A stretch of 64,000 bases of DNA from Lutjanus erythropterus. Taxonomy: Eukaryota; Chordata; Actinopteri; Lutjaniformes; Lutjanidae. This document shows positions 1 to 11,954 of the stretch, one piece after another; position 1 is the stretch's first letter, and each line of letters opens with the position of its first letter. The stretch is taken from contig CM034613.1 of NCBI GenBank assembly GCA_020091685.1, forward strand, positions 6,255,525 to 6,319,524, in the 5' to 3' direction. Below the pieces are notes generated by a model. It searched no databases. It was not told the DNA's origin and saw only the letters and a program-made list of their open reading frames with translations. A program made the position numbers and the translations under genes.

Positions 1-73
1 TGTTTTTTTGTTTTTTTGTTTTTTTTGGGGGTTTTTTTTGCCTAAAAAAAAAAAAAAAGAAAGAAAAAAAAAA
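1..73. repeat. T-rich then A-rich low-complexity tract
   Basis: About 40 bases of T with some G, followed by about 30 bases of A with some G. The two halves could pair as a hairpin. The tract sits at the window edge. Confidence 0.9.
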
Positions 74-584
74 CAGAGTTAAAAGAGGTAGCAAACATTT
101 AAGTCACATTTACTCTGTACAAATTACTCAGAAAGTGTCATACATTTGGATGGAATCATGGGTAGTGTAGGGCCTGGACATCATATCATACTAGTGGTTG
201 GTAACACGTGTCTGACTACAAACATGTGGGTCACATGCACCGTTCCAAGCCCATCATTTCAGATCATTAACCTGCAGTTGGTTACTTGTCTTGCACACCT
301 AGACTTACACAGTACACACACCATGGAAGCCTTATAATATTTGCACTTAGAGGATCAATGCCTCAATTTGCAGCAGTTTATATTAAGAGTAGATGTCAAC
401 AATTCACTTTAACAATTCACCTTTTTATTTAAAGCAATACTGTGGGAATAATTAAAATTTGTTTGATTTTTTTTCTGCCTTTATATGATTGAGATATCAT
501 AATATCAGGACACAGCTGATATGACTGTCATTACAAGAACTTCATCTATCTGAGCATATGAAGCCAACTTCTTTACGCATTATG

Positions 585-712
585 CAACGTTCAGGTAGAC
601 TTTCAAAATAAAGGCACAAAAACTACTTGTTTAGGTTTAGGCAGCAAAATTACTCAGTGGGTTAAAATACACGAGTTATGTACGTCACATAAATTACCTA
701 CTTTACCAAAGT
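585..712 (+). repeat. family J dispersed repeat fragment
   Basis: Contains AACTACTTGTTTAGGTTTAG and GCAGCAAAATTACT, then TGGGTTAAAATACAC. The same ordered motifs recur at 26.44-26.62 kb and, inverted, at 30.44-30.53 kb. Confidence 0.55.
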
Positions 713-1990
713 TTAAAAATGTCAACACTGACTATTGGTTTTAAACGGGATACAATCCTTCGGTGAAAGTCCTGTGTTTGTTTGCCCGATCCATCCACCC
801 CATCTCCGACTGCATACATGGACTTTCTTGCTCTTTATATTACATCATCTGACTTTGATGACACATCAAAACATAATGCTAGAGGGATGCCTTCAGAAAT
901 TACTTGAAAGGGGAACCTACAGCATCAAAGTTTGAAGTATCGTGGTACTGACCAGGCTGCTGTATTTTAAAGAATGTAAGTGAGCGTACAAAAGACATGA
1001 TCGTATTACACAACATGAGCAATATTTTCCAAATTAACTCAATTATAACTCAGTACAATAGCAAATTATCCCACGGACAGATGCAGATATGGGGGGCGCC
1101 ATCACTGTAACCACATTCTATATGATATTAAGGTCAATGTTTTATTTACAGATTACTGTGCTGCTCACCTTGCAAAGCAGCTGGATTCGCAAGATCACAC
1201 TTGCAAGAATCAATCTTGCCAGGCTTCAAGTTATCCATTTGTGTCTGCACCAAAAGTTGTACAAACAATCAGCGTCCTAGGAGGAACTACTGGCAGCTAC
1301 AGGCAAGGTTTTATTTGTGATGATAGTGAGAAGCGTCCATGGAAGCAACTCGGCTCAAACAAACAATGGCAGCTCCTGAAGATGTTAGTGTAGATACTGC
1401 GAGAGCATCAGTTGTATCAGAAGTGGAGAGTATTTCTTTATCGAAAGAGCAATAGGTTGAAGTTAGCCTGTGTTAGACAGACACAGATAGTTTATCCAAT
1501 CACCTGTCAAGTTTTTTTTTTAAGTGCCGGCCCTTTTCCAGACAGTTTCTAAGGAGGACCTCTCGGATGGTTCCTTGTAACAAGCCATCAGGCGTGTCAG
1601 ATTACTGTGCTGCCACTTAGTGGCCAAAACACAATCACAGCTGCTTTAAAGTCTGGCAGTTTTTCAACTTGTGTCCTACAAACTATATAATTATTTTGAT
1701 GTCACAGGTAGTAGGGCTTATTGTACAATACAAGCTACCACATATCAAGTAAAATGTGGCATGGTTTTCATCTGAAATGTTGAGTATTGTTTCTTTTTTT
1801 TTTTTTTGTTTACTTCCCTTGAATTAACATTTATGATTATTGAGGGTCTCAGTTTCATATCTGAGTAGCAGAGCAGGATACAATGCAGGAGGACTTATCC
1901 AGACCGTCAAAAAGTCACATGATGATTGATGGCATCAAGGGATCAGAGTACAGGATATTTGAGTAGTCACAATTTTCTGCATATGCATTT
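713..1990. other. non-coding stretch, nothing recognised
   Basis: Only short open frames (at most 66 codons) without family resemblance. A 14-base T run is at about 1,794-1,807. Confidence 0.5.
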
Positions 1991-1995
1991 TTTGT

Positions 1996-2170
1996 CTTTA
2001 GAAGAAATAGTTAACATTAATATCATTCCATGCTGAGAGAGAGAGTTATATGTTCAGATTGATGTCAGTCTCACCTGTGTACAGTAAATACATAGACAGC
2101 CAGCAGCCGGTTAGCTTAGCTTAGCATAAAGAGTGGAAACAAGGGTAAACACTAGCTCTGTCCAAATGTA
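1996..2170 (-). repeat. family L repeat (GCTAAGCTAAGCTAACCGGC core)
   Basis: On the minus strand it carries the GTTTCCACTCTTTATGCTAA, then GCTAAGCTAACCGGCTGCTGG core of a repeat common in fish. A second copy on the plus strand is at 43.02-43.14 kb. Confidence 0.6.
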
Positions 2171-2228
2171 AACACAATCTCTATCTCATTGTTTTAAACA
2201 GAACAAAAATCTTAGTAGAAAACCAAGA

Positions 2229-2305
2229 GTCCCTGGTAGCTGAGTTGGTGGTGTGTGTAACCCATGTACTGAGGTTGAGTCCTCTGCAGCAACTGTAGGT
2301 TCATA
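2229..2305 (+). mobile_element. tRNA-derived SINE head, fragment
   Basis: GGTAGCTGAGTTGGTGGTGT resembles an RNA polymerase III box A, and the downstream GAGGTTGAGTCCTCTGCAGC and GTAGGTTCAT resemble the rest of a tRNA-like head (box B decayed). The acceptor stem does not pair, so it is not a tRNA gene. Confidence 0.55.
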
Positions 2306-2498
2306 GGAAGGTTATGTGAAGTATTTCTTGCCCCAAAAAGATAAACCAAACTTGTTCATCAGTGAGCTTTATATGCACTGGCTTGAAAACGGACTGTGCT
2401 GTCAAAAAAGTGCTTGTGCTTGCTATATTGTAAATGTCAGTTGTTCTTTTATCTTATGTCTTGTATCACTTGAAGGTCACATATACAGCATTAGTCAA

Positions 2499-2903
2499 GC
2501 CTTCCTAAGTTCTGCCCCTTTTTACTCAGGAGATCTCAGACAACTTCCTCCTTTCCAGTTTCCTGTACTTAGATATGTTATGTGCTGGCTCATATAAGTT
2601 GAAAAGAAATCAAATTTTGATGATGGTGAAAAGATGTTACTGTTGGAGCTGTAAAATTCACTTATGATCACATCTGAAGTTAGCTAATGTTAGCAAAATG
2701 TGAGCTAACTAACTAGCTATTACAGGTTTTCTGGTAAAAAAAAAATAAAAAAATAAAAAAATAATAATAATAATGAATGAGCCTTGCACATATCTGAATA
2801 TAAGACACAGGAATGGAGGAAGTTGGCAGAGGTTCTACCAGCTAACAAGTTTGGTCAAGTGTTATTGGAGCACAGAGCAAAAAGGGGTGGGACTTAAGAA
2901 TGG
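2499..2903. mobile_element. family H inverted-repeat element (copy 1)
   Basis: About 405 bases with imperfect terminal inverted repeats: GCCTTCCTAAGTTCTGCCCC at the left and, read on the minus strand, CCATTCTTAAGTCCCACCCC at the right. Inner arms share AGATATGTTATGTGCTGGCT-like sequence. There is no coding capacity. Copy 2 is at 20.11-20.52 kb. An A/AAT-rich run is at 2,737-2,776. Confidence 0.75.
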
Positions 2904-4370
2904 TCAGTTTTAAAGCTTGTGCTGAATGATGATCTAATGTCTGTCCAAACTTCAAAAAGGAAGTGCAGTTCACCAAACTTACCACACATTGTGATTTATC
3001 TTATTTTAAATTTGAAGTTGCCACATGTCAGTTGGTGAATTGACAGGAAAAGTATTTGAATCCTTTCACTTTGGTCACCTGGATGGCTCATTCTCACAAA
3101 GAGTGTGTGGCCATGCTCTTGCAGTCATACAAGGTGCAGCAGCTTTTACAGCATTGAACAGAGTGCAGTAAAAAGCACAAACCATTGGATGAATGTACTT
3201 CAGTTTTCCTGTCATGTGTGAAAGCTCCCTAACATAGCTTACCCCTGACCAGTCACATTTGAAATTCCATCAGTAGTGGTCTTTTCAATATAAAAAAAAA
3301 GAAGCCGAGTAAAAAAGGATGGGGGGCTAGAATGAAGAGAGAAAAATAGATCAATATTTAATTTTCTCCCCAGGAGATATGTTCAGGCACTAATCAGCAG
3401 CGACTGGAAAAGATGACACCTGGAATAGCAAGCAGCAGAGCTGAGCTGTCCTCTCCTTCTCCTTCCACCCCGTCTTTCTGCCTCCCAGGGCAGTCTCTCA
3501 CTCCGGCTCTGCTGTCTGGCTGTCTGTGTCAGCACTGCGTCTCTCGTTTATTCAGTCAAATCCATCTCTCCATCTCTCTCTGTGCTTCCCATTAGCTCTA
3601 CAGCTTCTACCTCTCACTCGTCTGCCTCCTCTGTCATCCTCTCATTCTCCCTTCATTCATCCTCTGCCCCCGTTGTCTCAATTTTCCCTCTGCCATGTCT
3701 CTGGCCCTCACTCCCATCCCTCTCTTTTGCTGGCCTCTGCGTCACCCAATCTTTTCTTTCTCACTTTCAATCTTTTGCTCAATAACTACTTGTCCAGCAT
3801 GACACACCAGCAGAGATTGGTCTTGCGGGAGAAAGCAGAGATTCACTTAACAAAATCACTGTATGTGCTGCAGGTATCATTCACAACAGGCGTTCCAGCT
3901 GTGCGTGGAATTGGTAATCCTGCATTGTGTGCTCTTTCTTCATTACAAAGCTCTCCAGCAGCTCCCTACACATGAATCTCGCCTCATGTGCACATACAGT
4001 AGTTCCCTTGTTGGAGATATATGGTATTTCGGGATAAAATAAAGCGTCACACTGCTGTGATATTTCCTGGAGAGAAGAATTACAACGCAGCGCTCAGATG
4101 ATTTCAGCAGACTAGTTGTGATTTGATTTGCAAGGGTTTCACATTTTCATTTAGCAAAATGGAGCAACCCATCTGTATCTCAAAAAGCATTTCAAATTCA
4201 TGTTCCTTCTCTCACTCAGGGTCTAACAAGACCTCAAGCGCAAAGAGCTTCATTTCCAACTTGAACAAATTCATACAAATTGGGTCTTATCGCTTCAAAT
4301 TAGTGCTCAGTTATGGGTCCCAGAGATTCCTGACTGATAACAACAGTAGCATTGTTTTTAATATACCAGA
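2904..4370. other. non-coding stretch with CT-rich segment
   Basis: Positions about 3,440-3,790 are strongly C/T-rich and produce overlapping Ser/Leu/Pro-rich open frames up to 149 codons; these are taken as composition artefacts. No splice-flanked exon was recognised. Confidence 0.5.
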
Positions 4371-4440
4371 CCAGTGGTGGAGGAAACACTAAGATCCTTT
4401 TATTTAACTAAAGTAATGCCACAATTAAAAAATACTACTT
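4371..4440 (+). repeat. family D repeat, start fragment
   Basis: Begins CCAGTGGTGGAGGAAACACT and continues CTTTTATTTAACTAAAGTAA. This is the left end of a widespread fish repeat rich in AAGTAAAAGTA. A possible continuation of the same copy is at 5.38-5.47 kb. Confidence 0.55.
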
Positions 4441-5377
4441 GGGTGCAAAAGCATACATTGCACCCTCAGTTTAATATTTTATACCTTGCAAGTATAAGGT
4501 TGCAGGTCACAAATCCATAATGTTTGCACCAGTCCATATATGTGTACATATGGTAGTATATTCAAGGTGTGCAGACTGTCTCCATGCACACCTCCTGCTT
4601 TGGTTCATGAATGTGCAGCAGTGCAACGTACAAAAGGGCTGGGTGAAGGTGAATATAGATCAGCAGGTGTGGTGATCATTAAATACTCTCTCAACTAGTC
4701 ACATCACTCAAAGCTCTGAAACAGCCAAGCCGATCACAGTTAAATGTGAAAACAGGCAAACGGAAATCCAGATTTAGTCCAATTTCCATCAGGTAATTAT
4801 AATAATGTTAGAAATGTAAAAAACTAAGGATCAATTTGGTGTTCGTTACATCAGACCAATGCTATTTTAGCAATAATTCTAATGTATCTCACCTTGCACA
4901 TAGTGACATAGTTGAGTAATCAATGTTAGCAGCATTTACACTGCAGTGATAGTTTTGCCATGAGCCATAGTAAGTGGATATCTCCTTCATTAAAAAGGAG
5001 AGAATGTGACGTTTTAACTAACCAGTTTGTTATGTGTGGAGGTCTGCATGGTTATACTGTAGCAGCCAGGTTTCTTTTTGGACAGTTTCATGAAGGTAAA
5101 CACAGTGAGGAGTCATGCATAACCGCACGGCGCTGTGACCCGGCACTTCTCCGAGGCTGCAGATTCATGAACATATCACTGGTGCCATTCTGACTCATAA
5201 ACCAAACTGTTGCTGTTTCAACTTTTTCCATTTGTGTTCCATCATAATATGTTCATCAGGGACCTCACTCACCCATAAAACCTACTATTTTTCAATGCTG
5301 TTGCCAGCTTGTACTGTAGGAAGTAGAACAGCCCCGCTGATTTTAGATGCATTCCCAATCATTTTGTTCTGGACCCT
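4441..5377. other. non-coding stretch between two family D pieces
   Basis: No gene recognised. It may be an insertion into a family D copy, because the flanks are consecutive parts of that repeat, but no clear terminal repeats are visible. Confidence 0.3.
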
Positions 5378-5475
5378 GGCCTGCTTACAAGTAAAAGTCC
5401 TACGCTTACAACTTCATTCACTAATAAAAGTAAATAAGTACTTTCAGCCAAACTACAAAGTCCTTAAAGTATCAA
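5378..5475 (+). repeat. family D repeat, continuation fragment
   Basis: ACAAGTAAAAGTCCTACGCT and AAAGTCCTTAAAGTATCAAA match the part of family D that should follow the fragment at 4.37-4.44 kb. Confidence 0.45.
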
Positions 5476-5484
5476 ATTAAAAAC

Positions 5485-5865
5485 TAGAGCTTGACAGACT
5501 TTTGAGACCAATGCCGATAGCTATATTCAGTGATAATCAATATATGAAAGAAAATTTAGATATCAATATGTTAACTGATTAATTAGTGAATAATCACATG
5601 AAAAACCTGAAACTTTTCTTTTCTGAGTGAAATAATTTGCAACCTGCAAGCCACTAAATCCTACAAAAAAGGATTAAATATACATAAAATGCTGCCTATT
5701 AAACTGGAAAATAAAAAACAATCTGTACTGTGTTATGTTAAAAACATATATATACACTGGACAACATATGCACAAGTACCAGTATAGACTGATATTGCAG
5801 AATCCAGTGTAGGGCTGACCCATATATCTCTCTGGTTCTATTGAAAAAATCATCATGCAAAATAT
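5485..5865. repeat. family I dispersed repeat, decayed copy
   Basis: Starts near AGAGCTTGACAGACTTTTGA and CCAATGCCGATAGC, then runs AT-rich. Similar to the copy at 48.9-49.4 kb in the opposite sense. Confidence 0.4.
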
Positions 5866-6394
5866 TTTTTTAAGCTGTTAACACATTCCCATGCATTGTA
5901 TGCCAGCAATGCTGATCAACACTGAAAAGTAACCGCCGTCAAGCAGACTCCATGTTGTTAGATGATGTCTTATCAAGAATTTCTGGTAGGTAGCCTGACC
6001 TAAAGGTAGACACATAGCGAACACTGCTAGGCCGCCAGGAACCGCCTACACTCAGCCACCTGTGAGCAGATCAATCCTGCTGCCAATCTAAACGCTTCCC
6101 GCTTGTGTCCGGTGTTGCTGCGCAGATTCATGACACATAATGATACTGATTGCTGCAGGAGCTGCATGTGGTAGCAGTGTTATTTCAGGGATGGAAAAAC
6201 TGTCATTTTCATTTATTTACAATAAATTTACAACTAATATCAGGTGTTACTGGTAAAGACACCACAATTTTCCACGCCTTAAAACTTTGACTTCCTCCCC
6301 ACCTGCCTATTTCTCGCTGCTGGCTATCCCACTGAGCTCCTCATCATGTGTCTTCCTACTGTGAAGCTGTGTTTAGACACTCAACCGAAATAGA

Positions 6395-6545
6395 AACCGA
6401 ACATTTTGCTCCCATTTTTCACAAGTTGATCTAAGACTTCTTCTATGCACACAAAAGGTTTATTTCTCTAAAATTTTGTTCACAAGTTTGTTAAAATTCA
6501 TGTTACTGAGTACTTCTCCTTTGCCAAGATAATCCAGAGGGTTGG
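6395..6545 (-). repeat. decayed inverted-repeat element fragment
   Basis: On the minus strand reads GGATTATCTTGGCAAAGGAG, then AAGTACTCAGTAACATG, then AGAAATAAACC and GTGTGCATAGAAGAAGTC, in the order seen in a fish element I recognise. Both termini are missing. Confidence 0.35.
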
Positions 6546-6689
6546 TGGTTCAGCTTGTATCCGGCCTTCCTTGCACAAGATGCTGATCAATGGCCGTGCC
6601 CTCGCTGTGCAAATGGGTGAATGTCATATGTAGCTGTAAGGTGCTTCGAGTGGTTAATGGACTAGAAAAGCACTAGATAGGGACACTTC

Positions 6690-6775
6690 CACCATAGAGG
6701 GGTGGAGGGGAGATGTTTGCAATCTGTAGGCTCACCACTAGATGCCACTAATTTTTATACACTGGTCCTTTAAGT
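6690..6775 (-). mobile_element. family E element, terminal fragment
   Basis: On the minus strand begins TTAAAGGACCAGTGTATAAA and continues AGTGGCATCTAGTGGTGAG, the left end of a common fish element. A longer copy is at 36.38-36.65 kb. Confidence 0.7.
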
Positions 6776-7550
6776 AGCTTTACAGAAAAACTCTGAACTT
6801 TGCACGAAGCAGCATAAAATAAAAATATACAAATATTGAATACATTGAATTATGCTTAAATATATAGTACAGTGTTCTTAGTTTATTCCAGAAGTGTAGT
6901 ATATACATAATATTTTACTAAACTTTTAAACCCAAGCCATTTTGCAGTATCTCTCTGCTCAGTTTCTTGACTGCAGCGAATGAGTGAATGAGATAAGAGC
7001 TTTTGGAGGTAAGTGGACCTTATCAAGTGGACGGAAAGGTTGTTCAAGGTTGATCTGTTGTGGGCAATTCTGACATCGGACAGCTAGCTAATCAAGCTGT
7101 CCTGCAGATACCCAGAAAACATGCGCGCACACACACACATACACACGCAACCAGAGCAAAAAAACAGACACTCAAGAGAGAGAATTACCATACTAGACTT
7201 CCCTTTCAATATTTCACTTTATGGTGTGTTTCTTCTGACACTCAGACAACGATCTGTGGCCTGCTGGTGGACGTAGTATTGGTCTCCGATGCAGGACGAG
7301 CATCTATCTGTGTGAGCGCGTGTGTGAGAGTGTGAGGATGGAGGTCTCTTCTGTCTACACAAAGCCTCTGGGGGAGAGACGAGAGAGAGGCAAAGAGACA
7401 GAGAAGGAGGCAGGAAACCTTTGGCCCCAATGGGAGGTCCCAATACAGCTGCTGCCTGCCTGCCTGCCTCTTTCTCTCTGACTCTCTGCTTGTACTGTCA
7501 ACCTGTCTGTACACACACATACACACACGCAGAGTTGTGTTTCATCACTG
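6776..7550. other. non-coding stretch with simple-sequence patches
   Basis: CA runs near 7,128-7,147 and 7,510-7,530 and a GA-rich patch near 7,370-7,420. The open frames of 74-94 codons here are made of these patches. Confidence 0.5.
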
Positions 7551-7559
7551 CAGAGTGCA

Positions 7560-7730
7560 TCGACTTATATTCATTTCCTGGAGATTTACAATAACCCTAC
7601 CCATAATTACTTCCTAACCCTAGTGCTATCGCTAACCCTAAACCAGCATTCTCCTTAAAATTTAATGATTTACATTATGGGGACTTGTGTTATGCCCCCA
7701 TAAGGAAGGCGAGTCCTCACAACATGAGTG
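7560..7730 (+). repeat. interspersed repeat with TAACCCTA motifs
   Basis: Contains AATAACCCTACCC, TTCCTAACCCTAGTG and GCTAACCCTAAACC, then TTATGGGGACTTGTGTTATG, CCCCATAAGGAAGG and GTCCTCACAACATGAGTGTG. The order matches a dispersed fish repeat. The telomere-like words are part of that repeat, not a telomere. Confidence 0.55.
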
Positions 7731-7911
7731 TGTATACAGAGTATACATGAGTAATAAACACCTGAACACACACACACATTATGAGCACGCAACTGCCTTT
7801 ACACCGCAATGCGTGTGTGTGTGTTTAATAGAGGAATGTGTAGTCACAACTCAGAAATAGTCGATTTCATACTGAAGCCCTCTGCTTGGCCCAAGAGACA
7901 CAAGATGATTT

Positions 7912-7937
7912 CACACACACACACACACACACACACA
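7912..7937. repeat. (CA)n microsatellite
   Basis: About 13 uninterrupted CA units. Confidence 0.95.
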
Positions 7938-8037
7938 GCTTTTCTTCCCTAGTGGGAGACAATGTGTTTAATTAATGCTGACACCATACTCATAGCAGGA
8001 AACGGCATGTGTGTTGGTGTGTGTGATCCTATATCTA

Positions 8038-8057
8038 TGTGTGTGTGTGTGTGTGTG
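8038..8057. repeat. (GT)n microsatellite
   Basis: About 10 uninterrupted GT units; about 100 bases from the CA run, in the complementary sense. Confidence 0.95.
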
Positions 8058-8094
8058 GCAGTATGAGCCTAGAAGTCACCACAGCTACACTATG

Positions 8095-8315
8095 AGGAGC
8101 ATGAGTGGCCATTAAATATTATGCAAAGCTCATTCCCACACATAGTGAAGCCAATCTCCCTCTCAATGTCACCTACAAAGTCTTAAGAAGCCCTCAATTA
8201 ACTTATTAGCAATTCTGCAGAGCTTAACATGGGCGCTAATGAAGGAAGTATGGAGAGGAAATGAACTTAATAGTAGGAAATAGGAATCTGGGCCACCATA
8301 TTCTGCAGCGCTCTC
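8095..8315. other. possible conserved non-coding element
   Basis: Repeat-free, even-composition sequence with homeodomain-like words (CCATTAAATATTATGCAAAG, CAATTAACTTATTAGCAATT, GCGCTAATGAAGG). No reading frame. Called only from composition. Confidence 0.25.
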
Positions 8316-8586
8316 TCTCATTTTCGATGGGGTCAAAAGTTATAAGTTGTTGATATCTTTTGAAATGTTTGCTGGCATATATCAGGCTAAAGCAATAAGA
8401 CTCGTGCTGCGTTCGACGTCATTGCGGGTGAATTTGCCTGTAGAAGTGCAAGGCTGCGCTGTCAAGTCCGTCTCATCGTCAGCATCTTATGGAAAATGAA
8501 AAGTCAACCCCCGTTCCTCCTTGTTTATTTGTTTTTTATTACCACTGTCCATCACATTATCTTCATCTTTCACTAAAAAACTGTTT

Positions 8587-10113
8587 TGGTAACACTTTCA
8601 ATGACACCCATATCTACAATGCATTCAAAACATACTTATAATGCATTATAATCTGCTTATAGCAGTGTTTAATTTATATCTCCCTATATATTATATAGTT
8701 ATAAGCACTCCTGAATATTCATAATGCTTTATAACAATAACCATAACGCATTATAAAGCAGTTTATAATTACTTAACATCAAGTATTATAATCCCCCATA
8801 ACTGTTGGTCACTCACTGACATTTTATTTGGAAATATTTTAGTGAATTACAGTTTTCACACTTGTAATACACTGATAAACTGCATTATAATGTGATTAGA
8901 AATTACTTTAAGTGGTCATTGGGTGCTTTAAGTGAAGTGATGAAATTCTCTAATGACATACCCCTGCCTTAACGTTACCGCTGGTGTTTCTCACTGAAGG
9001 AAAAATGCCTTAAATCAGATAGTCTGTACATCTGGATGTGACATTTAATCAACTAGAAGAGGTCACTCAGTGGAATACAGATTCCTGGCAGGAATCAGAT
9101 GGTGAAGCACCTACTGCAATGCCACCACAACTGCCAGATGCAACCAGCAGGGATTCACAAAGTTACTCCAACACGACCCTTACAAAACATTGATTAGAAA
9201 CACTGATTCTAGCTGGAACAAGATTTCAAATTGAAGCAGTTATCAGGTACTTGCAGCCTCTAGTGGCCGATGAGTGAGAAATCATCTGTCAATGGTTGTA
9301 CAAAACAGAGCAGTCAAAAAATAGAATTACTGACTCTAATTGTATGCCTCCGCCAGCCAGTTAAATTATAGTTCACAGCCATGTCTGTCCAGATACATAT
9401 AATAACAGCACCTCGTCATTTTATGTTATTATATTTGTGTGTCATTTTGTCATAATTAGCATCTGAATTATTGGGCAAAAATTGTGTTCAGTGATGTCAC
9501 TAATCTAATCTAAATTTAAATCTAAGCACTTCATCGTTGGGTCCTAGTGGTCTATTGAGTTCACAAGAATGGGATGATCTGAAAACATCATGCCAATATT
9601 TTAAGAAAAGATTTTTCAAGGTCCTTTGGTATGCAGTCATGCATGTGCTCAAAAGAAATTAGGCTGATCGGTAAAGTAGTGTTTGAGATTAGCTGTGGAC
9701 AAGTTCTCTAGTGATCACGCTCGCACACACTCATTCACGCACACGCATGCACACACAGAGGCAATTACATGATTCCCAATCGTAATTAACATTACTTACA
9801 TAAACGTACTCCTGCTCTGAATCCTTGTTTCATTTAACCAGTCTTTGAGGGTTATGGATAGGGGTTAATGATATCATGATCCCTGCAAGAAAAAATGTCA
9901 GTGAGTGATCAGTAATTATGAAGTATTATGATAGTTGACCTTTTAAGTCATTATAAAATGTTTTATAATGTTTTATGATTATTGTTACAAAGTGTGATGA
10001 ATATTAAGTGTATAACTGCTTATAACTATAATTATACAGTGCTGTAAGCAGATTATAACATATTGTTAGTGTCTTTATGATGCATTATAGACATGGGCAT
10101 CATAGCAAGAGTC
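8587..10113. mobile_element. foldback element with ~240-base inverted arms
   Basis: The left arm (8,587-8,832) and right arm (9,888-10,113) are imperfect reverse complements. Left CCCATATCTACAATGCATTC pairs with right-minus CCCATGTCTATAATGCATCA. The inner parts both reach CACTCACTGACATTTT. The 1.05 kb centre carries no gene and includes a family C fragment near 9.54-9.72 kb. No transposase is visible, so it is non-autonomous or a rearranged pair. Confidence 0.75.
9535..9722 (+). repeat. family C repeat fragment
   Basis: CACAAGAATGGGATGATCTG, then TTTTTCAAGGTCCTTTGGTA, then GCAGTCATGCATGTGCTC and AGCTGTGGACAAG. The same order as the 3' part of the copy at 46.2-46.75 kb. Confidence 0.6.
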
Positions 10114-10870
10114 ACTATTTCATCATTTGTCATTTGCCTACACCCCCATGCCATGCTGATCTAGCTTAGCGTAAAGGCCGCTGTGGAAGTGTGTGTTTTT
10201 CTGTTTGTGCTGATCAGCATGTGGTGACATTGATGTGGGTTTTCTATGAATATCCTTTCAATTTCCCCCTGGATGCACTTACACACAGTCTCTACTATGT
10301 TATGCTGATAATGACACAGAAAAGTAACAAGAATATATATGTCAATAATTGCATATTTTAACTTGCATTACCTGATGTTTTTGCAACTGAGTGGCAGCAC
10401 AAACAATCTGTAAACACAACACTGACCTCAGACTAACAAAGATTTTATGGATGTGTGTGCCTCTTGATGATTGCAAAATTGTCACAACTTATAAAACTTA
10501 TTGGTAGAAAAGCCCAAATTGTAAAAAGCAAAATGATCCTTTATGTAATCACACCTCATTTGTCTCCCTCTTCCCTGCCCTCTCTCCTTCACTCTTTGTC
10601 ATCTCCTCCTGCACTTCTGTCCCTCTCCCTCTAAACTCTTCGTCAGCTCCTCCTTCCCCTTCTCTTTCTGCGTCTTCACTCTCTCCATCGTTCGTCCTGT
10701 CCTTCTTCACAATTTGTTCCCCTTCCTCTCCTTCTTCCTTCCTCATTCCCTCCCTCTCTCCCCCTGCAGGCAAGAACCGTCTTGCACAAAGTGATGCGAT
10801 GGTTGTAATTGGCTGCCCTCTGCCACAAATCAGATCACAGCTGGCGCTGGGAGTGCTCTGGCGATTACCC
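10114..10870. other. non-coding stretch with CT-rich segment
   Basis: Positions about 10,560-10,770 are C/T-rich (purine-rich on the minus strand) and give a Glu/Gly/Arg-rich 112-codon minus-strand frame judged an artefact. Confidence 0.5.
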
Positions 10871-10879
10871 ATAACCCCC

Positions 10880-11360
10880 CACCCCACAGATCAGGGGCTA
10901 ACTCCAGAGAGAGTTGAAGAAAGGCAAGAGGGAAAGGGTTAGAGACTAATTTTGTTCATCTACTGTGGTTTTTCCTCTTGTCAGCCCCCCCTCAAGCACA
11001 GTGATAGCGGTCATCCATCGATTGAACGTATCACAAACAACAGCTCATTCTTAAGTGGCTCCTTTTCAGATTAGCAACAAGCTGATGAGAGGGCGAGCAA
11101 TGATAAAGACCTGTTCAGTTTTTAAAACATCAGCCGTCAGTCACCTTTCTCCTCCCCTCTCTGTCTCTCTGTTTCTCATTCCCTCTCCCATCGCCTCCTT
11201 TCTGTAAAGAGAAAAGAAGCTGATGAAATCTTTGGGCCTGTGAGCAATTGACTCGAGATTGCATGGGCTCCTCAGACACTCCATCGACCCTCCATTCTCA
11301 GTGAGGGGTCACGCTTGATGTGGTCCTTTATTAGCTCAAATTAGGCCTCTGTGTCTCCAA
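10880..11360. other. possible conserved non-coding element block
   Basis: Even-composition, repeat-poor sequence with GACTAATTTTG, CATCCATCGATTGAACGT, GATTAGCAACAAGCTGATGA and CTTTATTAGCTCAAATTAGG. It is split by a short CT-rich patch (11,145-11,200). No exon signature. Confidence 0.25.
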
Positions 11361-11950
11361 GAAGGGAACATCCATCTCCTTATTCATTTGTTCTTCTTGT
11401 CCCATTTATTTACTTAGTTGGCTAGGCAGTGGGTTGTTTGGACAGAGAGCATCGGTCGCCCCGGGCAGGGACACAAATAACGTCTTATGCACATTAGTTA
11501 CAAATCACCAATGCGAGGTGAAGGTCAGAAAATGGCAAGTAGGTGAAGCAATGGAGTCAATGCAGTCAGCAGGAGCAAAGGCAACACTGTTATGTGCAAT
11601 CTTACTGGAGAAGTAAGAGTGCATTATTTAACCATATTACTCTCTTTATTTGCAAATGCTTTACATTATTGCTTATAGCCAGGCCATGATGAACTGGGGC
11701 TCGTCCAGGATTTCTTGTTTTTTTTTTACCATTTGATAACTTTTTTTAACTGTTTCCCTTATTTCTCTATAGTCACTTCACTCTGGTATGAAAATCTATC
11801 ACAGTGAGATGTAGTCATTTCTGCTAAAGTTGCCATCATTGTGTGATATTTCACTTCAGGCTAGTCTGAAAACTCATTGTTAGTGCCGTCTGGGAAGGTC
11901 ATCCATTATTTGAGAGTCAGCTGCAGAAAAGCTTTGTGTTAGTGAGCAGA
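11361..11950. other. non-coding stretch, nothing recognised
   Basis: Short open frames only (up to 60 codons), no repeats of note. Confidence 0.4.
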
Positions 11951-11954
11951 TGAC

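Noticed and set aside
2229-2305. tRNA gene
   Set aside because: Box A-like sequence only; stems do not pair and it matches a SINE head.
3526-3975. 149-codon plus-strand frame
   Set aside because: CT-rich composition gives Ser/Leu/Pro runs; overlapping frames are equally open.
7590-7645. Interstitial telomere repeat
   Set aside because: The TAACCCTA words are scattered and belong to a dispersed repeat; no uninterrupted array.
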